From contig DASXFN010000097.1 of the NCBI GenBank assembly GCA_036489565.1, positions 31,527 through 95,526 of the forward strand: a stretch of DNA of 64,000 nt, read 5' to 3'. Made by a program: the position numbers and the translations under genes. The DNA comes from JAICKN01 sp036489565. GTDB taxonomy: Bacteria; Acidobacteriota; Terriglobia; Terriglobales; Acidobacteriaceae. The notes under the pieces were generated by a model. The model saw only the letters and a program-made list of their open reading frames with translations, had not been told where the DNA came from and did not search any database. This document shows positions 51,571 through 61,049 of the stretch, piece by piece; positions within the stretch are counted from its first letter, which is position 1, and the number at the start of each line of letters is the position of its first letter.

Positions 51571-52677
51571 CTATTTGGAGCCCTGTTGCTCATCCATCCA
51601 TTCGTACATTCGCCGAACCCCTCTGACATCAGCACCGGGACCACGAAGATTCAGGAAATCGGCCTTGTCGGACGTTAAGTCCACCTGCTGCGCGACCTGT
51701 TCGGCTGAGAGACCCTGCTTGCGAAGGTCGGCCACGCGGGTTGTAAAGTCCCGCAGATATGTCTCGACCTCCGTAATGTAAGATTTGTTGTGGAATGGCG
51801 CGCCATGTCCCGGTAGTATGGTGTCAAAATCCAACTTTTTAAGCGCTTCAAGGCTTGTGGTCCATTTATCAAAAATCGCATCGCCCATGTAGGGGACAAA
51901 AGGGCCCTTGGGAGTACCTTCCATCATGTCCCCTGTACACACAATGCGTTCATTCGGCAAAAATACAACTATGTCGCCTGCAGTATGCCCCCCGCCCAGG
52001 AATATAAGTTCGATCACGCGCTGGCCGCTGTACAGTGTCATCTTCGATGAAAAGGTCATGTTCGGGGGAGTGGGTTTGAGAGCCTTGAGTTGTTCCAAGT
52101 CCGACTGAGCTGCGGCGAGCTCTTCTTTAAGCATTGTCAGCTGTTCAGCATTCTTTTTATCGGCGATCTGTTTCTTAATTGACTCGATGCGATCAGATGC
52201 TCTCGAAACCGCTCCCGTATAGGGTTCGTGATGAAGCACTTCGGGATCCAGGAGAGCATTCCGAACAGATTCTTGGGCAATGATTTCGACATCAGGGCCA
52301 AAAATAGAATTGCCGGAAGTGTGATCGTAATGAAAATGAGTGTTGACCACCCATCGAATGGGCTTATCTGTGATGAGTTTTAGATCTTCCACGAGGGCGC
52401 GTGCCGCGCCCGGAGTCATTCCGTCGTCCACGATCATCACGCCATTTTCGTTGACAATAATTGGATCACTGCTGCCTGTGCGCATCATCGCTGGCGTGCG
52501 GGACATGGCGTAATAAACGCCATCGGCAATTTTGTCAAAAGAATAAACTTTGCCGGTTGCGAATGGCTTTGTCCGCGAGCCGTCAGAATCGTGACTTTGG
52601 GCTCGAGCTTCCGACAAGGGCCACATCGAGATTAAAAAAAACGAGATTGCTATAAGAATTCGTGTTTTTACTTTCAT
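51571..52677 (-). CDS. Exported MBL-fold metallo-hydrolase
   Basis: A 368-residue metallo-beta-lactamase-fold protein with a signal peptide (KTRILIAISFFLISMWPL then SEARAQ). The zinc site VVNTHFHYDHTSGN lies near residue 115, with further ligands in GGGHTAGDIVVFLP and ILPGHGAPFH. A long Glu/Lys-rich helix (SIKKQIADKKNAEQLTMLKEELAAAQ) is inserted between residues ~165 and 195. AAGGGGC precedes the ATG. Such exported hydrolases include lactonases, esterases and B3-type lactamases. In this cluster a periplasmic aromatic-ester or lactone hydrolase is possible, but not shown. Confidence 0.83.
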   Translation of the reverse strand: MKVKTRILIAISFFLISMWPLSEARAQSHDSDGSRTKPFATGKVYSFDKIADGVYYAMSRTPAMMRTGSSDPIIVNENGVMIVDDGMTPGAARALVEDLKLITDKPIRWVVNTHFHYDHTSGNSIFGPDVEIIAQESVRNALLDPEVLHHEPYTGAVSRASDRIESIKKQIADKKNAEQLTMLKEELAAAQSDLEQLKALKPTPPNMTFSSKMTLYSGQRVIELIFLGGGHTAGDIVVFLPNERIVCTGDMMEGTPKGPFVPYMGDAIFDKWTTSLEALKKLDFDTILPGHGAPFHNKSYITEVETYLRDFTTRVADLRKQGLSAEQVAQQVDLTSDKADFLNLRGPGADVRGVRRMYEWMDEQQGSK

Positions 52678-52818
52678 GGAGTGCCCCTTGTCAAATCAGG
52701 TTTCGTAAGAGAACCTACGGCGGAGTTCAGCGGCGATCCCATGTCGCCGCTGTCGAACAGTCTGGTATGCGAAATTGTTTATCCCAGACCCTGCTCCGCC
52801 ATGAATTGAACGTATTAC

Positions 52819-54417
52819 TTACTTTTTGCTCTGTTCCACGCTGGAGGACCCCACATGAATCACTCCCACATTGTTCTCGATGCTGATCTTGGTCCCGAAT
52901 GGCTTTGACAGCTCCTGCACTTCCTCCAGGATCAGGTGGGCCAGTTCCGGCGAAGGTGTCATGGGGATGCCCATGTCTGAACTGGGCCGCTTATAGCCAC
53001 CTAGGTCGACCGGATAAAGGCGGATTTCCACGAGTTGACCTCCCTCATAATGGCTGGTCGCGAGTATTCCACTGGAACGTCTACGTACGCCAAAAATCGA
53101 TCGGTCCTGGCTGGCCAGATCCACATTCCCGGGAGCGAAAAGGACGCCTTTGCTCGAATAGCTGAGCTGAAGGTCGGTTTGGAAGACGAAACCAGCGAGG
53201 CCATAGAAAATTGGCTTGCCGTGATATATCTCCACTCCTTGCAACTGGTGCGGTCCCGACGTAACGAATATGTCCGCGCCATTGTCAATGCATTCATGGG
53301 CAAACTTGACCATGAAATCCGACACCGTCCGAACTCCGTTTACTTCCTGTGCGCTATTGTGGGCATGAATTGTTGCGATCATGAAGTCCGAATGGATCTT
53401 TCCATTTCGAATGCTCTCCAGGTTTCCTTTCTCGTCGGACGGATTCATTCCGAATGTAAGGATTCCTGACGGCGAGCCGATCTTGTACCATTCGTCGAAC
53501 AGCTTCAACTGATCCGCAGGTTCGTGTGCCGATCGTTCGATTGTCACAGGAGCGCCGCCTGAACCGTAATACGAATCGCGAAATCCCTTTAGTGCCTGCA
53601 TCTGCTCCGGCGTCACCATGTGATAAGTGGTCAACCGCAGAGGATTTACTCCCGGCCTTCCTCCCAAATCCCCTATCCGCTCAGTAGCGGCCATGTAAAC
53701 GTACGAAGCACCGTATTCCCCGATGTTGTCCGCGTCAGGATCGCTCACGCCCGAGTCGATTGAAAACATTCCCACCATCCCCACACGCCCTTTGGGCGTG
53801 CCACGATAGCTTGACGCTCGGGCAGACTGGAGGTTCCTTCCCGAACCGGCATGGACAATACCGAACTCGTCAAGAATCTCGTCTGTTGCAAGCATTCCTG
53901 GCGCTTCGGCGTCCAAAGCATGATTATTGGCACGGTTCATCATCGTGATTCCCATCGCCTTGATGTCCGCTCCAACTTCTTTCGGCGCCAGGGTGCCCGC
54001 CACGGGGCCCTGAAACTCTTCCCGATGGTGCAAATCCACCAGCGAGGATTCCATGTTTGCGAATCCGACGTCCGCACTGCGAATAATTTTGATCAACGAC
54101 TGATATCGTGGATCAGCCAGGTCGCCAACGGTATCCGGTTCTAGAATGTCTCCCACGGCGGCGATTGTGAAAGGTCCCTTAATTTTCAGGCCTAGTTCTT
54201 TTTCCCGATCTCGATGTCTTTCTGCTGAACTTACGGGAAGCGAAGGACCCAACAGCGATTTCACGCTGTTCTCATTGCTGGAATCATTCGATGATTGCTG
54301 TTGCGCGCAAACGTGTTGCGTGCCAAATGTCATGCCCGCTATGGCCAGCACTACCATCGCCAACTTACGGGACCTCCAGAAGGACAGAATGTTTCCCTTT
54401 TCAGCTTTCCTCTTCAT
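52819..54417 (-). CDS. CapA-family exported metallophosphoesterase-like protein
   Basis: A 532-residue protein with an N-terminal signal (KLAMVVLAIAGMTFGTQHVCAQ) and the PGA_cap fold: FTIAAVGDILEPD near residue 80, VGFANMESSLVD near residue 117, MMNRANNHALDAE near residue 155, MIATIHAHNS near residue 355, and FVTSGPHQLQGVEIYHGKPIFYGLAGFVF near residue 395. These Asp/Asn/His sets mirror a calcineurin-like metal site. Relatives are named for poly-gamma-glutamate capsule synthesis, but capBC are absent, so that role is unlikely. AAAGGAGC precedes the ATG. It may act on phosphoesters or amides in the periplasm. Confidence 0.82.
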   Translation of the reverse strand: MKRKAEKGNILSFWRSRKLAMVVLAIAGMTFGTQHVCAQQQSSNDSSNENSVKSLLGPSLPVSSAERHRDREKELGLKIKGPFTIAAVGDILEPDTVGDLADPRYQSLIKIIRSADVGFANMESSLVDLHHREEFQGPVAGTLAPKEVGADIKAMGITMMNRANNHALDAEAPGMLATDEILDEFGIVHAGSGRNLQSARASSYRGTPKGRVGMVGMFSIDSGVSDPDADNIGEYGASYVYMAATERIGDLGGRPGVNPLRLTTYHMVTPEQMQALKGFRDSYYGSGGAPVTIERSAHEPADQLKLFDEWYKIGSPSGILTFGMNPSDEKGNLESIRNGKIHSDFMIATIHAHNSAQEVNGVRTVSDFMVKFAHECIDNGADIFVTSGPHQLQGVEIYHGKPIFYGLAGFVFQTDLQLSYSSKGVLFAPGNVDLASQDRSIFGVRRRSSGILATSHYEGGQLVEIRLYPVDLGGYKRPSSDMGIPMTPSPELAHLILEEVQELSKPFGTKISIENNVGVIHVGSSSVEQSKK

Positions 54418-54565
54418 AGCCCGCTCCTTTATCTTCGGTTGACCTTTTGAAGCTGCGTTTCGTTCCGAGCCGTATCAAGCCTTTGCTAAATTCATTTTCT
54501 AACTTGGCTTTCGCAAATCAATGCAAGGTATTGCCGTCCCTGCTTTGCATGCTCTGTTAGAACCT

Positions 54566-54597
54566 AAGGGAAGCATACTTTTCAGGATGCTTCCCTT
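54566..54597. terminator. Hairpin after the TonB-receptor gene
   Basis: AAGGGAAGCAT and ATGCTTCCCTT form a perfect 11-bp stem with a 10-base loop, 13 bp past the receptor's stop. It lacks a T-run on the minus strand but probably ends or attenuates the receptor transcript ahead of the CapA-like gene. Confidence 0.6.
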
Positions 54598-54610
54598 ATT
54601 TATTGCGACT

Positions 54611-57600
54611 CTAGAAATCAAACCTGAATCCTGCCTGCAACTGCCGCATTGCATTCGCACCCGTCGGTTGCATGAAGTTCGCTGATTGTATGTTCGATCC
54701 AAAAGAAGTGTAGTTAGAGCGGTTGGCCACGTTATACCCTTCAAAAAGCAGAGTGGCGGAATATTTCTCCCTAAATTTAAAAGTTTTTGATATGCGGGCA
54801 TCAATGTCGAATAAATCGGACTGCGTGAGCGACCCCTTTGTATAGCCGGCTGGATAGCAGGCCTCATAGTAAACAGGACAGGCGGCCACCAATGCCCCCG
54901 AACGCAACGTGGTAGTCGCGGTGTAGGGCAATCCAGTCCGGAAAGAGGCAATGGGGCTTACGTTGATACCGAAAGGAATCCTGAACGTGCCGCTAACGGT
55001 CAAATTATGGCGGGGAACATCGGAAGGTCCATAGTCTTCGCAATAATTACACGCAGTTAACGGGTTTGTCTGTTGAGTAGTGCTGGTAACGAGGCCAAAC
55101 CCTTGGGCGACGGAGTTGTCGTAAGCATAGGAAAGTGCGTAGGCAGCCTGGATGGTATCGCCACGATGATCCGTATAATGCGCTTTCATTTGCAAACTGT
55201 AATTGTTGAAATATCCTCCATTGCTGAACGTATTGATCGAGCTGAAATTAGGGTTGATAGGAGTGTATGTAACGGGATCGACATTGGAGTTCGTGTGGAG
55301 TATTTCATCAGACCCGTGAACATACGCAAAATCCGCGGAAATACCCATCGAGTTGCCAAACTGATGCGCAACCCCTAATGTCGCCTGCATTGTTCTCGGA
55401 TTTTTATAGTTCTGAGGATAATTTACGATTGCCGCGGGGAATGGCCCATATTGGTCGGGTGGGTTTAAAACAGCTGCGGAGGGGAGAGCTGGAATGGTGT
55501 AAGTATTTCCACCGACATTGATGTCGAACGGGGCTCCATTCACGGGAAATGAAGGCAGCGTATAGTTCGCGAGCGAATATGCAAGGACCTCTCTCACTGC
55601 ATTCTGATACGCCAATGGAATCCCACCGCTGCACACGGTGCTTCCGTAACAATAGGGATTGGCCGAGGCTGTAGTAGCGCTAAATTTATCAATCGTTGTC
55701 GGAGTGATCACGTTCCCGTAATAGACGCCGCCAATGTTATGAGATAAGTCGGTGAATACTCCAAATCCGCCGCGGACTACGGTGTTCTTATCAAATGGCA
55801 TCCAGGCAAATCCCGCCCGGGGCTGAATATCTCCCTTATCGTTATCCAGCTTATTCAACAGCGGACTGGTTGGAAATGTATTGACGATTTCGAGGTTATA
55901 GCGCAATCCGAGATTCAATGTGAGACGAGGACCAACCTTAAAATTGTCTTCTAAATAAAGCCCGAGCTCCGGAGCGGTATTGTCATATGACCATACATTA
56001 TTGTCTGTACGCGTAACCGAGTAGCTCAACGGGTAACCTGTACAGGTGGTACCGCACAGATTGGAAGTGCCAGGATTAGCAAAACCTGGGTCGAATGGTA
56101 CATTTAGAGAGCTGGCCATCGTATATGTGCCATTGGCGAGCCGATTCTCATTTCTGGCAAGTTGATGGCGGCGAGCGGCATCGACGCCAATTTTGATCTC
56201 GTGTTTTCCTTTACTGATGGTTAGCGTGTCGGAAAAAAGCCAGTCTCGCTCACCCTGTCCACCATAAAGGCTTGGACAACCTGTAATTACTCCTGGCCCG
56301 CCATAATTGATGTTTGCGTACCATCCGGTGGGATTGCCATAAGGGGTCGATCCCGGCTGAGAAGGATAGCCTGGATATGTGCCGATCAGCGAGTAATCAT
56401 TGCATTGGGCATTGTTGTAGTTGCCTAAATAACTCACATTCGCGACATTGATGCGCGTCGGGGAAATAATGTCTTGCCAAGTTGCAAGATAACTTTGGGA
56501 AGCATTGCGCTTTCCTACCCCATATCCTAAGGGGCGGTACGTACCGCCGTTAATTCCTATCCCGCTGTTTCCCAAAGTGTCATATTCCACATTGGCGCGT
56601 ATCGTTAGCGACTGTTGATCGTTGATCTTATCGTCTATTTTAGCCATCGCTAGATGGGTCTGCGTGGTTGCAGGAAATACTCCGCTGCTTGCCTCAGCCG
56701 TGGTGAATGCCGCAGGGATGTCAACTGGTACAGGCTGGTTAAGATGGAGGAACTCGTAGCCGAGGAAATAAAAAAGCTTATCGCTTTTGATAGGGCCTCC
56801 AAGCGTGGCCCCTACCCTCTGTTGATCGTAATCTGGCTTTTGGGGTTGTTTCGCGGGCAAAAAGTCCGGCGTGGCATTCAAAGCCGCGTTTTGGAAGTAC
56901 CCATAGGCGCGACCATGAATCTGGTTGCCACCGGATCGGGTGGTCACGTTTAAAAACCCCGCAGAGGAATTGTCAAACTCAGCGGACGCCTGTTGGTTGA
57001 CAACTGAGAATTCCTGGATCCAATCCTGCGATAAATTCAAGAATAGCGCTGAACTGCTATTGTTCCACGATTCCATGGAACTACCATCGACAATCACCTG
57101 ATTTTGGAAGTTAGCACTCGAGCCAAATTGAACCGAAGTCCCATTGGCCACGACTCCAGGCGTCAACTCGGACAAGGAGGTGAATCCCCGGTTAAGAATG
57201 GGTAAATTGTCGAGTTCCTGCGTCTGGACAACGCGGCTCAAGTTGCTTTGCGTGGTCTCGACAAGAGGGGCGGCATCCGTAACTTCTACTGTTTGACCCA
57301 CGGAAGCAACATTTAAAGCGAAGTCGATGGTCACTCTGGTGCCCACCAAGAACTCTTGATTGCGCCGAACCATGGTGGCAAATCCTGGCTGTGCCACCTG
57401 TACGTCATACGTCCCTGGCGCCAGGTTCGGAATGACATAACGACCCGTGTCGTCGCTCATCTCATTCATTTGGATTCCCGTTTGTTTGTTGGTCGCCGTC
57501 ACGGTTGCCTTGGGTATCGCGGCACCGCTTTGATCTGTCACCAGCCCTGTAATTGTCGCGGTGCTGATCTGCGCCTTCATTGTGGGAATCATGACGGCGA

Positions 57601-57664
57601 AACAAACCACCGCCAAAAAAACTTTCGCTAATGCCGTGCGTAGTAATCTGGAAACCAAAGACAT
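54611..57664 (-). CDS. TonB-dependent receptor, Oar-like with N-terminal carboxypeptidase-regulatory domain
   Basis: A 1017-residue outer-membrane protein. It has a signal peptide (AKVFLAVVCFAVMIPTMKA) and a CarboxypepD_reg-like domain (ISTATITGLVTDQSGAAIPKATVTATNK; YVIPNLAPGTYDVQVAQPGF, residues ~30-110). A plug follows (NLPILNRGFTSLSELTPGVVANG near residue 155), then a long beta-barrel ending in the outer-membrane signal AGFRFDF with terminal Phe. Acidobacteria have many such Oar-type receptors, thought to import oligomers or complexes. In this cluster a plant polyphenol or lignin fragment is an attractive substrate, by context only. ATG at 57664; the preceding 635 bp are non-coding and hold the C1 promoter/operator copy. 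Confidence 0.87.
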   Translation of the reverse strand: MSLVSRLLRTALAKVFLAVVCFAVMIPTMKAQISTATITGLVTDQSGAAIPKATVTATNKQTGIQMNEMSDDTGRYVIPNLAPGTYDVQVAQPGFATMVRRNQEFLVGTRVTIDFALNVASVGQTVEVTDAAPLVETTQSNLSRVVQTQELDNLPILNRGFTSLSELTPGVVANGTSVQFGSSANFQNQVIVDGSSMESWNNSSSALFLNLSQDWIQEFSVVNQQASAEFDNSSAGFLNVTTRSGGNQIHGRAYGYFQNAALNATPDFLPAKQPQKPDYDQQRVGATLGGPIKSDKLFYFLGYEFLHLNQPVPVDIPAAFTTAEASSGVFPATTQTHLAMAKIDDKINDQQSLTIRANVEYDTLGNSGIGINGGTYRPLGYGVGKRNASQSYLATWQDIISPTRINVANVSYLGNYNNAQCNDYSLIGTYPGYPSQPGSTPYGNPTGWYANINYGGPGVITGCPSLYGGQGERDWLFSDTLTISKGKHEIKIGVDAARRHQLARNENRLANGTYTMASSLNVPFDPGFANPGTSNLCGTTCTGYPLSYSVTRTDNNVWSYDNTAPELGLYLEDNFKVGPRLTLNLGLRYNLEIVNTFPTSPLLNKLDNDKGDIQPRAGFAWMPFDKNTVVRGGFGVFTDLSHNIGGVYYGNVITPTTIDKFSATTASANPYCYGSTVCSGGIPLAYQNAVREVLAYSLANYTLPSFPVNGAPFDINVGGNTYTIPALPSAAVLNPPDQYGPFPAAIVNYPQNYKNPRTMQATLGVAHQFGNSMGISADFAYVHGSDEILHTNSNVDPVTYTPINPNFSSINTFSNGGYFNNYSLQMKAHYTDHRGDTIQAAYALSYAYDNSVAQGFGLVTSTTQQTNPLTACNYCEDYGPSDVPRHNLTVSGTFRIPFGINVSPIASFRTGLPYTATTTLRSGALVAACPVYYEACYPAGYTKGSLTQSDLFDIDARISKTFKFREKYSATLLFEGYNVANRSNYTSFGSNIQSANFMQPTGANAMRQLQAGFRFDF

Positions 57665-57886
57665 GCCACACCCCCCCGGTACTGAATAGGTTCTACTTAA
57701 ATGCAAAGACTCTCCGTCTTTTTGTTGGTTCCACCGGTACATAAAAATTTAGCCGTGCTGTCAGGAAGTTGGATTCTTCTTGTAGGCCCACAATCGCCAA
57801 GCCAAGGACCGATGACCACAATGGTGCTTCCCGATCAAAATCCATTACGTCGGACGATCATTAATCCTTTGCTAATGGACAAGAAA

Positions 57887-57972
57887 CTAAATACGACAAA
57901 GCGGCCTTGCGCACAATTCGTAAGAATTGATCTCTCGGATTTTCTGAATAAGGACAGGTGATTAATCCATTC
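57887..57972 (-). promoter_or_regulatory. Duplicated promoter/operator element, copy C1
   Basis: An ~86-bp segment very similar to 61050-61136. It contains the inverted repeat CAATTCGTAAGAATTG (57914-57929). On the minus strand TTGTGC, overlapping the repeat, and TATTTA are 17 bp apart, a plausible promoter reading toward the TonB receptor, whose start is about 220 bp on. The palindrome TTTTCCGGAAAA lies just outside (57981-57992). The rest of the 635-bp gap shows no gene I can support. Confidence 0.6.
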
Positions 57973-58300
57973 TGAGATTGTTTTCCGGAAAATCCGGTGC
58001 ATTAGCACCATAAATCAAATGGCCTGATGCGATGAAGTCGGGTGCACAATCTGATCCTGTCGCACAGAGCCACAGAGCAATGAGTTGAAATGAATTACGA
58101 AATCTGGGGTTGTACGGCTGTTCGCATTAGCGCATCGATACAATCTACCAATGCAGGGAAAACAACAGAACCAGGACATTTGCAGAAGGTCCGTCAGCTT
58201 TTTGTGAATTCATGGAAATGGAAAGCGCCTGATCTGTAATCCAACAGAGAGCTTCCAGCGACGGCCAGGTTTAGGAATATTTGAATGCAAGTTGGCCAAT

Positions 58301-58825
58301 CTACTTCGAGGAATGAAGGCCAGCGGGCTTGCCGTGAGAGGCCGTGAGCGATTTCCAATTTCCTCCAGCAAAATGCTTGGCGAGATATACGATCTGACCA
58401 ACGTGATAACTGGCGTGGGTGACTTGCCGATTGATGGCCTGCATCACCGAGTGAGCTTCCGAACGAATACTGACTTCATGACTCAGATGCTCATCTGTCA
58501 GTGAATTCAAAGTGTTCAAAGCACAATTCCAACCCGCCTCCCACAAAGCCATTAGTTCATCACGCGTTTTCGGAGGTTCCCTGAATTCGGCGTTGTAGTC
58601 TCGGTCAGGTTTTTCGCCATCCGTAGTCAGAAAATCTGTCCACCGTGAACGCATATTGCCGGAGAGGTGTTTTATGAGGACTGCGATTGAATTTGACTCG
58701 GGACCCAGGGTAGCGAAGAACGCCGGATCTGGAATCTGCTCCATTGCACGTTCTGCTTGTCGCTTATAGTAACGAAAGCGGTCGGTTATATCTTTGACAT
58801 ATGAAGTTGTAACTGTAATCCCCAT
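58301..58825 (-). CDS. DinB-fold protein (DUF1572 type)
   Basis: A 174-residue four-helix protein with the DUF1572 pattern: ITDRFRYYKRQAERAMEQIPDPAFF at the start, SNSIAVLIKHLSGNMRSRWTDFLTTDGEKPDR near residue 45 (metal His), and NRQVTHASYHVGQIVYLAKHF near residue 132 with the second and third His. A perfect AGGAGGT precedes the ATG. It follows galB by 52 bp on the same strand and is probably co-transcribed. It may be a thiol-dependent transferase or isomerase; in an aromatic cluster a maleylpyruvate-isomerase-like role is conceivable but unproven. Confidence 0.82.
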   Translation of the reverse strand: MGITVTTSYVKDITDRFRYYKRQAERAMEQIPDPAFFATLGPESNSIAVLIKHLSGNMRSRWTDFLTTDGEKPDRDYNAEFREPPKTRDELMALWEAGWNCALNTLNSLTDEHLSHEVSIRSEAHSVMQAINRQVTHASYHVGQIVYLAKHFAGGNWKSLTASHGKPAGLHSSK

Positions 58826-58877
58826 AAGACCTCCTAACCACAGAATTCACTCCTGACCGCCAGATGCGCTCCGAAGG

Positions 58878-59600
58878 TCACTCTAATACGTCGGTAACTT
58901 GCGGAAATATCCGTTCATACGCCTCGCCATATTTCATCGTCTTGCGATCTGAATTGCGTGCGCCTTGAGCCCCACGCTGTAACGCGACCCGTTCGTAATA
59001 TTTCCAGAGATGCTCTTGGGCAGACATCACTTTGAAGGCTTCATATTTCTTTTCCCAGACCGGTGTGATGTCCAAAAAAACCTGAGGGCGCCATTCGCAT
59101 TGCTCGGGCTGATGCGGTTCGAACAGGAACACCGGAGGCGCGCCAATTACTGGCAACGAAGGATCATGGCCATGAGCCTGCGCCACAATCCGAGCTTCCT
59201 GCGCAATATGAGTAGCAAACGGGTGGTCGAAGTTATATGGATCTTTTAGGGAATGAGTAAGCACAAACTCAGGACGGAGCTCCCGGTATAGTTTCGCTAA
59301 TCGAAAAAGAGCCTCATCCTGGACCCGCAGTGGATAATCGCCAAGGTCAAATAAATCTAGCTGAGCCACTCCTAAAATCTCAGCGGCTTGCAGGGCCTCT
59401 TGCTTTCGGGCAGCCTTAACCTTGTCGATGGTCATTCCCTGTTCCCGCCACAGTTTCGCGGATTCTCCCCGTTCCCCGTACGATAAGCACACGACCGTTA
59501 TTTCCCAGCCGCGGGAGGCATATAGCGCTATAGCGCCTCCGGAACGCCAGACGAAGTCAGCCGCATGCGCGCTAACTACAAGAGCTTTTTTTCCAGCCAT
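58878..59600 (-). CDS. galB: 4-oxalomesaconate hydratase (GalB type, PIG-L family)
   Basis: A 240-residue zinc hydrolase-fold protein that should hydrate 4-oxalomesaconate to 4-carboxy-4-hydroxy-2-oxoadipate. The usual PIG-L AHPDD is changed to SAHAADFVWRSGGAIALYA (His12, Asp15), as in Pseudomonas GalB from my memory of that protein. VCLSYGERGESAKLW, LFDLGDYPLRVQDE, THSLKDPYNFDHPFATHIAQEARI, FEPHQPEQCEWRPQVFLDIT and EHLWKYYERVALQRG also recall GalB rather than sugar deacetylases. AGGTGA precedes the ATG. Its product is the substrate of the LigK/GalC-type aldolase at 50823-51500. It is in an apparent operon with the dehydrogenase upstream and the DUF1572 gene downstream. Confidence 0.82.
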   Translation of the reverse strand: MAGKKALVVSAHAADFVWRSGGAIALYASRGWEITVVCLSYGERGESAKLWREQGMTIDKVKAARKQEALQAAEILGVAQLDLFDLGDYPLRVQDEALFRLAKLYRELRPEFVLTHSLKDPYNFDHPFATHIAQEARIVAQAHGHDPSLPVIGAPPVFLFEPHQPEQCEWRPQVFLDITPVWEKKYEAFKVMSAQEHLWKYYERVALQRGAQGARNSDRKTMKYGEAYERIFPQVTDVLE

Positions 59601-59746
59601 AGAGTCACCTATTTGATAATTTCGGACAAATAAAAAAGGTCAACGCATCTGCGATGTGCCGGAGTCTCACGATTCAATCCCGTCTCGGGGAACGCTCGCC
59701 ATACCTACGTAGGCCATGGTTCAAGATTGATCTGCCAGAATGATCA

Positions 59747-60766
59747 TCAAAGCAGCGTTTCTTTCTTTTGTCTGCCATCCACTAACACGCAATCTTCCGG
59801 CGGAGAACCACCTTCCAGCAGCGTTATTACAGACTCGGCAGCGCTTCGATTCCCGCGAGCCAACCCTTCAAAGGTAGATCCCGCCGCATGAGGCGTCAGC
59901 ACCACATTGGGGAGAGCCCGCAATTCCTCGGCCCTTGCACGATGAGCAGGATCGTGCTCGCCGAGAAAAACATCAAGACCGGCACCCGCAATTTTTCCGT
60001 GACGCAGAGCGTCCAGCAGGGCGACCTCATCCACTAACTCCCCCCGGGCTGAATTGATCAGGATTGCGGTCGGCTTCATGGACGCAAGAGCCGCCGCATT
60101 TACCATATTCCGCGACGTCGGCGTCAGAGGGGCATGCAAGGTGACGTAATCACTTTCCTTCAGCAGATCGTGAAAGGGAACAAAATTGATGTTATGCGCG
60201 TTTGCATAGGCGTGATCCGGGAACTCGTCGTAGGCCAAAATGTTTGTCTCAAAACCTTTTAGACGTTGTGCCACTGCTCTGCCGATGCGCCCGAGTCCAA
60301 CAATCCCTACGGTCTTGCGATAAAGCTCAGTCCCTTTGATAACGCTCCAATTGCCAGCCCGCATCCTGTCACCGTATTCGAACATGCGCCTTCCAACAGC
60401 TATCATGAGCGCTAACGTATAGTCTCCAACGGATGCTTCGTTTCCCCCTCGCCCAAGAGTTACGACACGGCCCAGTTCCTTTGCCGCAGCCATATCGACT
60501 TGCTCGAACCCAACTCCACGGCGCGCAATGATCTGCAAGCCGGGAAATTTTTGCAGCAGTTCCCGCGTGACCGGAACGCTGCCCAGAATCCAAGCGTCCG
60601 CGTCTTTCAGCAACTGAAATAGCTGTTCTTTCGACAGCGTGGTATCAGGCTGGCCCGGAGGAATATCCGCCAATACCACCTTGCAGCCGTGCGCCTTGAG
60701 AAAATCAATTGCGGCATCATCAAAAAAGCGCACGGTCACAACCACTGTGCGAGTCGCAAAGCTCAA
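59747..60766 (-). CDS. D-2-hydroxyacid dehydrogenase (NAD-dependent)
   Basis: A 339-residue enzyme of the phosphoglycerate/formate dehydrogenase family. The NAD loop is VGIVGLGRIGRAVAQRL near residue 150. Catalytic Arg is in LINSARGELVDE near residue 240, the Glu region is GLDVFLGEHDP near residue 266, and the His is in VVLTPHAAGST near residue 291. The start is a TTG at 60766, well supported by AGGAG 7 bases upstream. It could reduce an oxo-acid or oxidise a hydroxy-acid intermediate of the pathway. It leads the unit with galB and DUF1572, and its ~280-bp leader holds an 11-bp inverted repeat and promoter copy C2. Confidence 0.88.
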   Translation of the reverse strand: MSFATRTVVVTVRFFDDAAIDFLKAHGCKVVLADIPPGQPDTTLSKEQLFQLLKDADAWILGSVPVTRELLQKFPGLQIIARRGVGFEQVDMAAAKELGRVVTLGRGGNEASVGDYTLALMIAVGRRMFEYGDRMRAGNWSVIKGTELYRKTVGIVGLGRIGRAVAQRLKGFETNILAYDEFPDHAYANAHNINFVPFHDLLKESDYVTLHAPLTPTSRNMVNAAALASMKPTAILINSARGELVDEVALLDALRHGKIAGAGLDVFLGEHDPAHRARAEELRALPNVVLTPHAAGSTFEGLARGNRSAAESVITLLEGGSPPEDCVLVDGRQKKETLL

Positions 60767-60906
60767 TTGTTTACTCCTGTGTTTGATATATCCACGCTCA
60801 ATACAATTCGAAGCTCAGCAACGCGACTTGGCTAATCCCTAGAAAACAACGATTTTGACCCGCAGGGCTGTTTGCTTCGGATTAACCTGCTATTTGCTCA
60901 ACAATT

Positions 60907-60960
60907 GCAATGAGGCGTTTCGCCCTTATAAGTGTCCAGGGTTCTCTTTCGCCTCATTGC
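60907..60960. repeat. Long-armed inverted repeat in the dehydrogenase leader
   Basis: GCAATGAGGCG (60907-60917) and CGCCTCATTGC (60950-60960) are perfect 11-bp arms 32 bp apart. They lie between promoter copy C2 and the TTG start of the dehydrogenase gene, so they could fold in the mRNA leader or bind a dimeric regulator. Confidence 0.65.
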
Positions 60961-61049
60961 TCGGTCATCTGCATGGCTCTCTATTCTCTTGAGAACCATT
61001 CCGCCCCCTCAAATCGAGGCGACTCAATCGAGTCATGATCGACATCTAA

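Noticed and set aside
52819..54417. A poly-gamma-glutamate capsule locus
   Set aside because: Only a CapA-like protein is present; no capB or capC homologue is nearby, so the family name should not be read as function.
57701..57961. An 86-residue plus-strand frame upstream of the TonB receptor
   Set aside because: It overlaps the C1 element and the leader of the receptor, with no ribosome site or motif.
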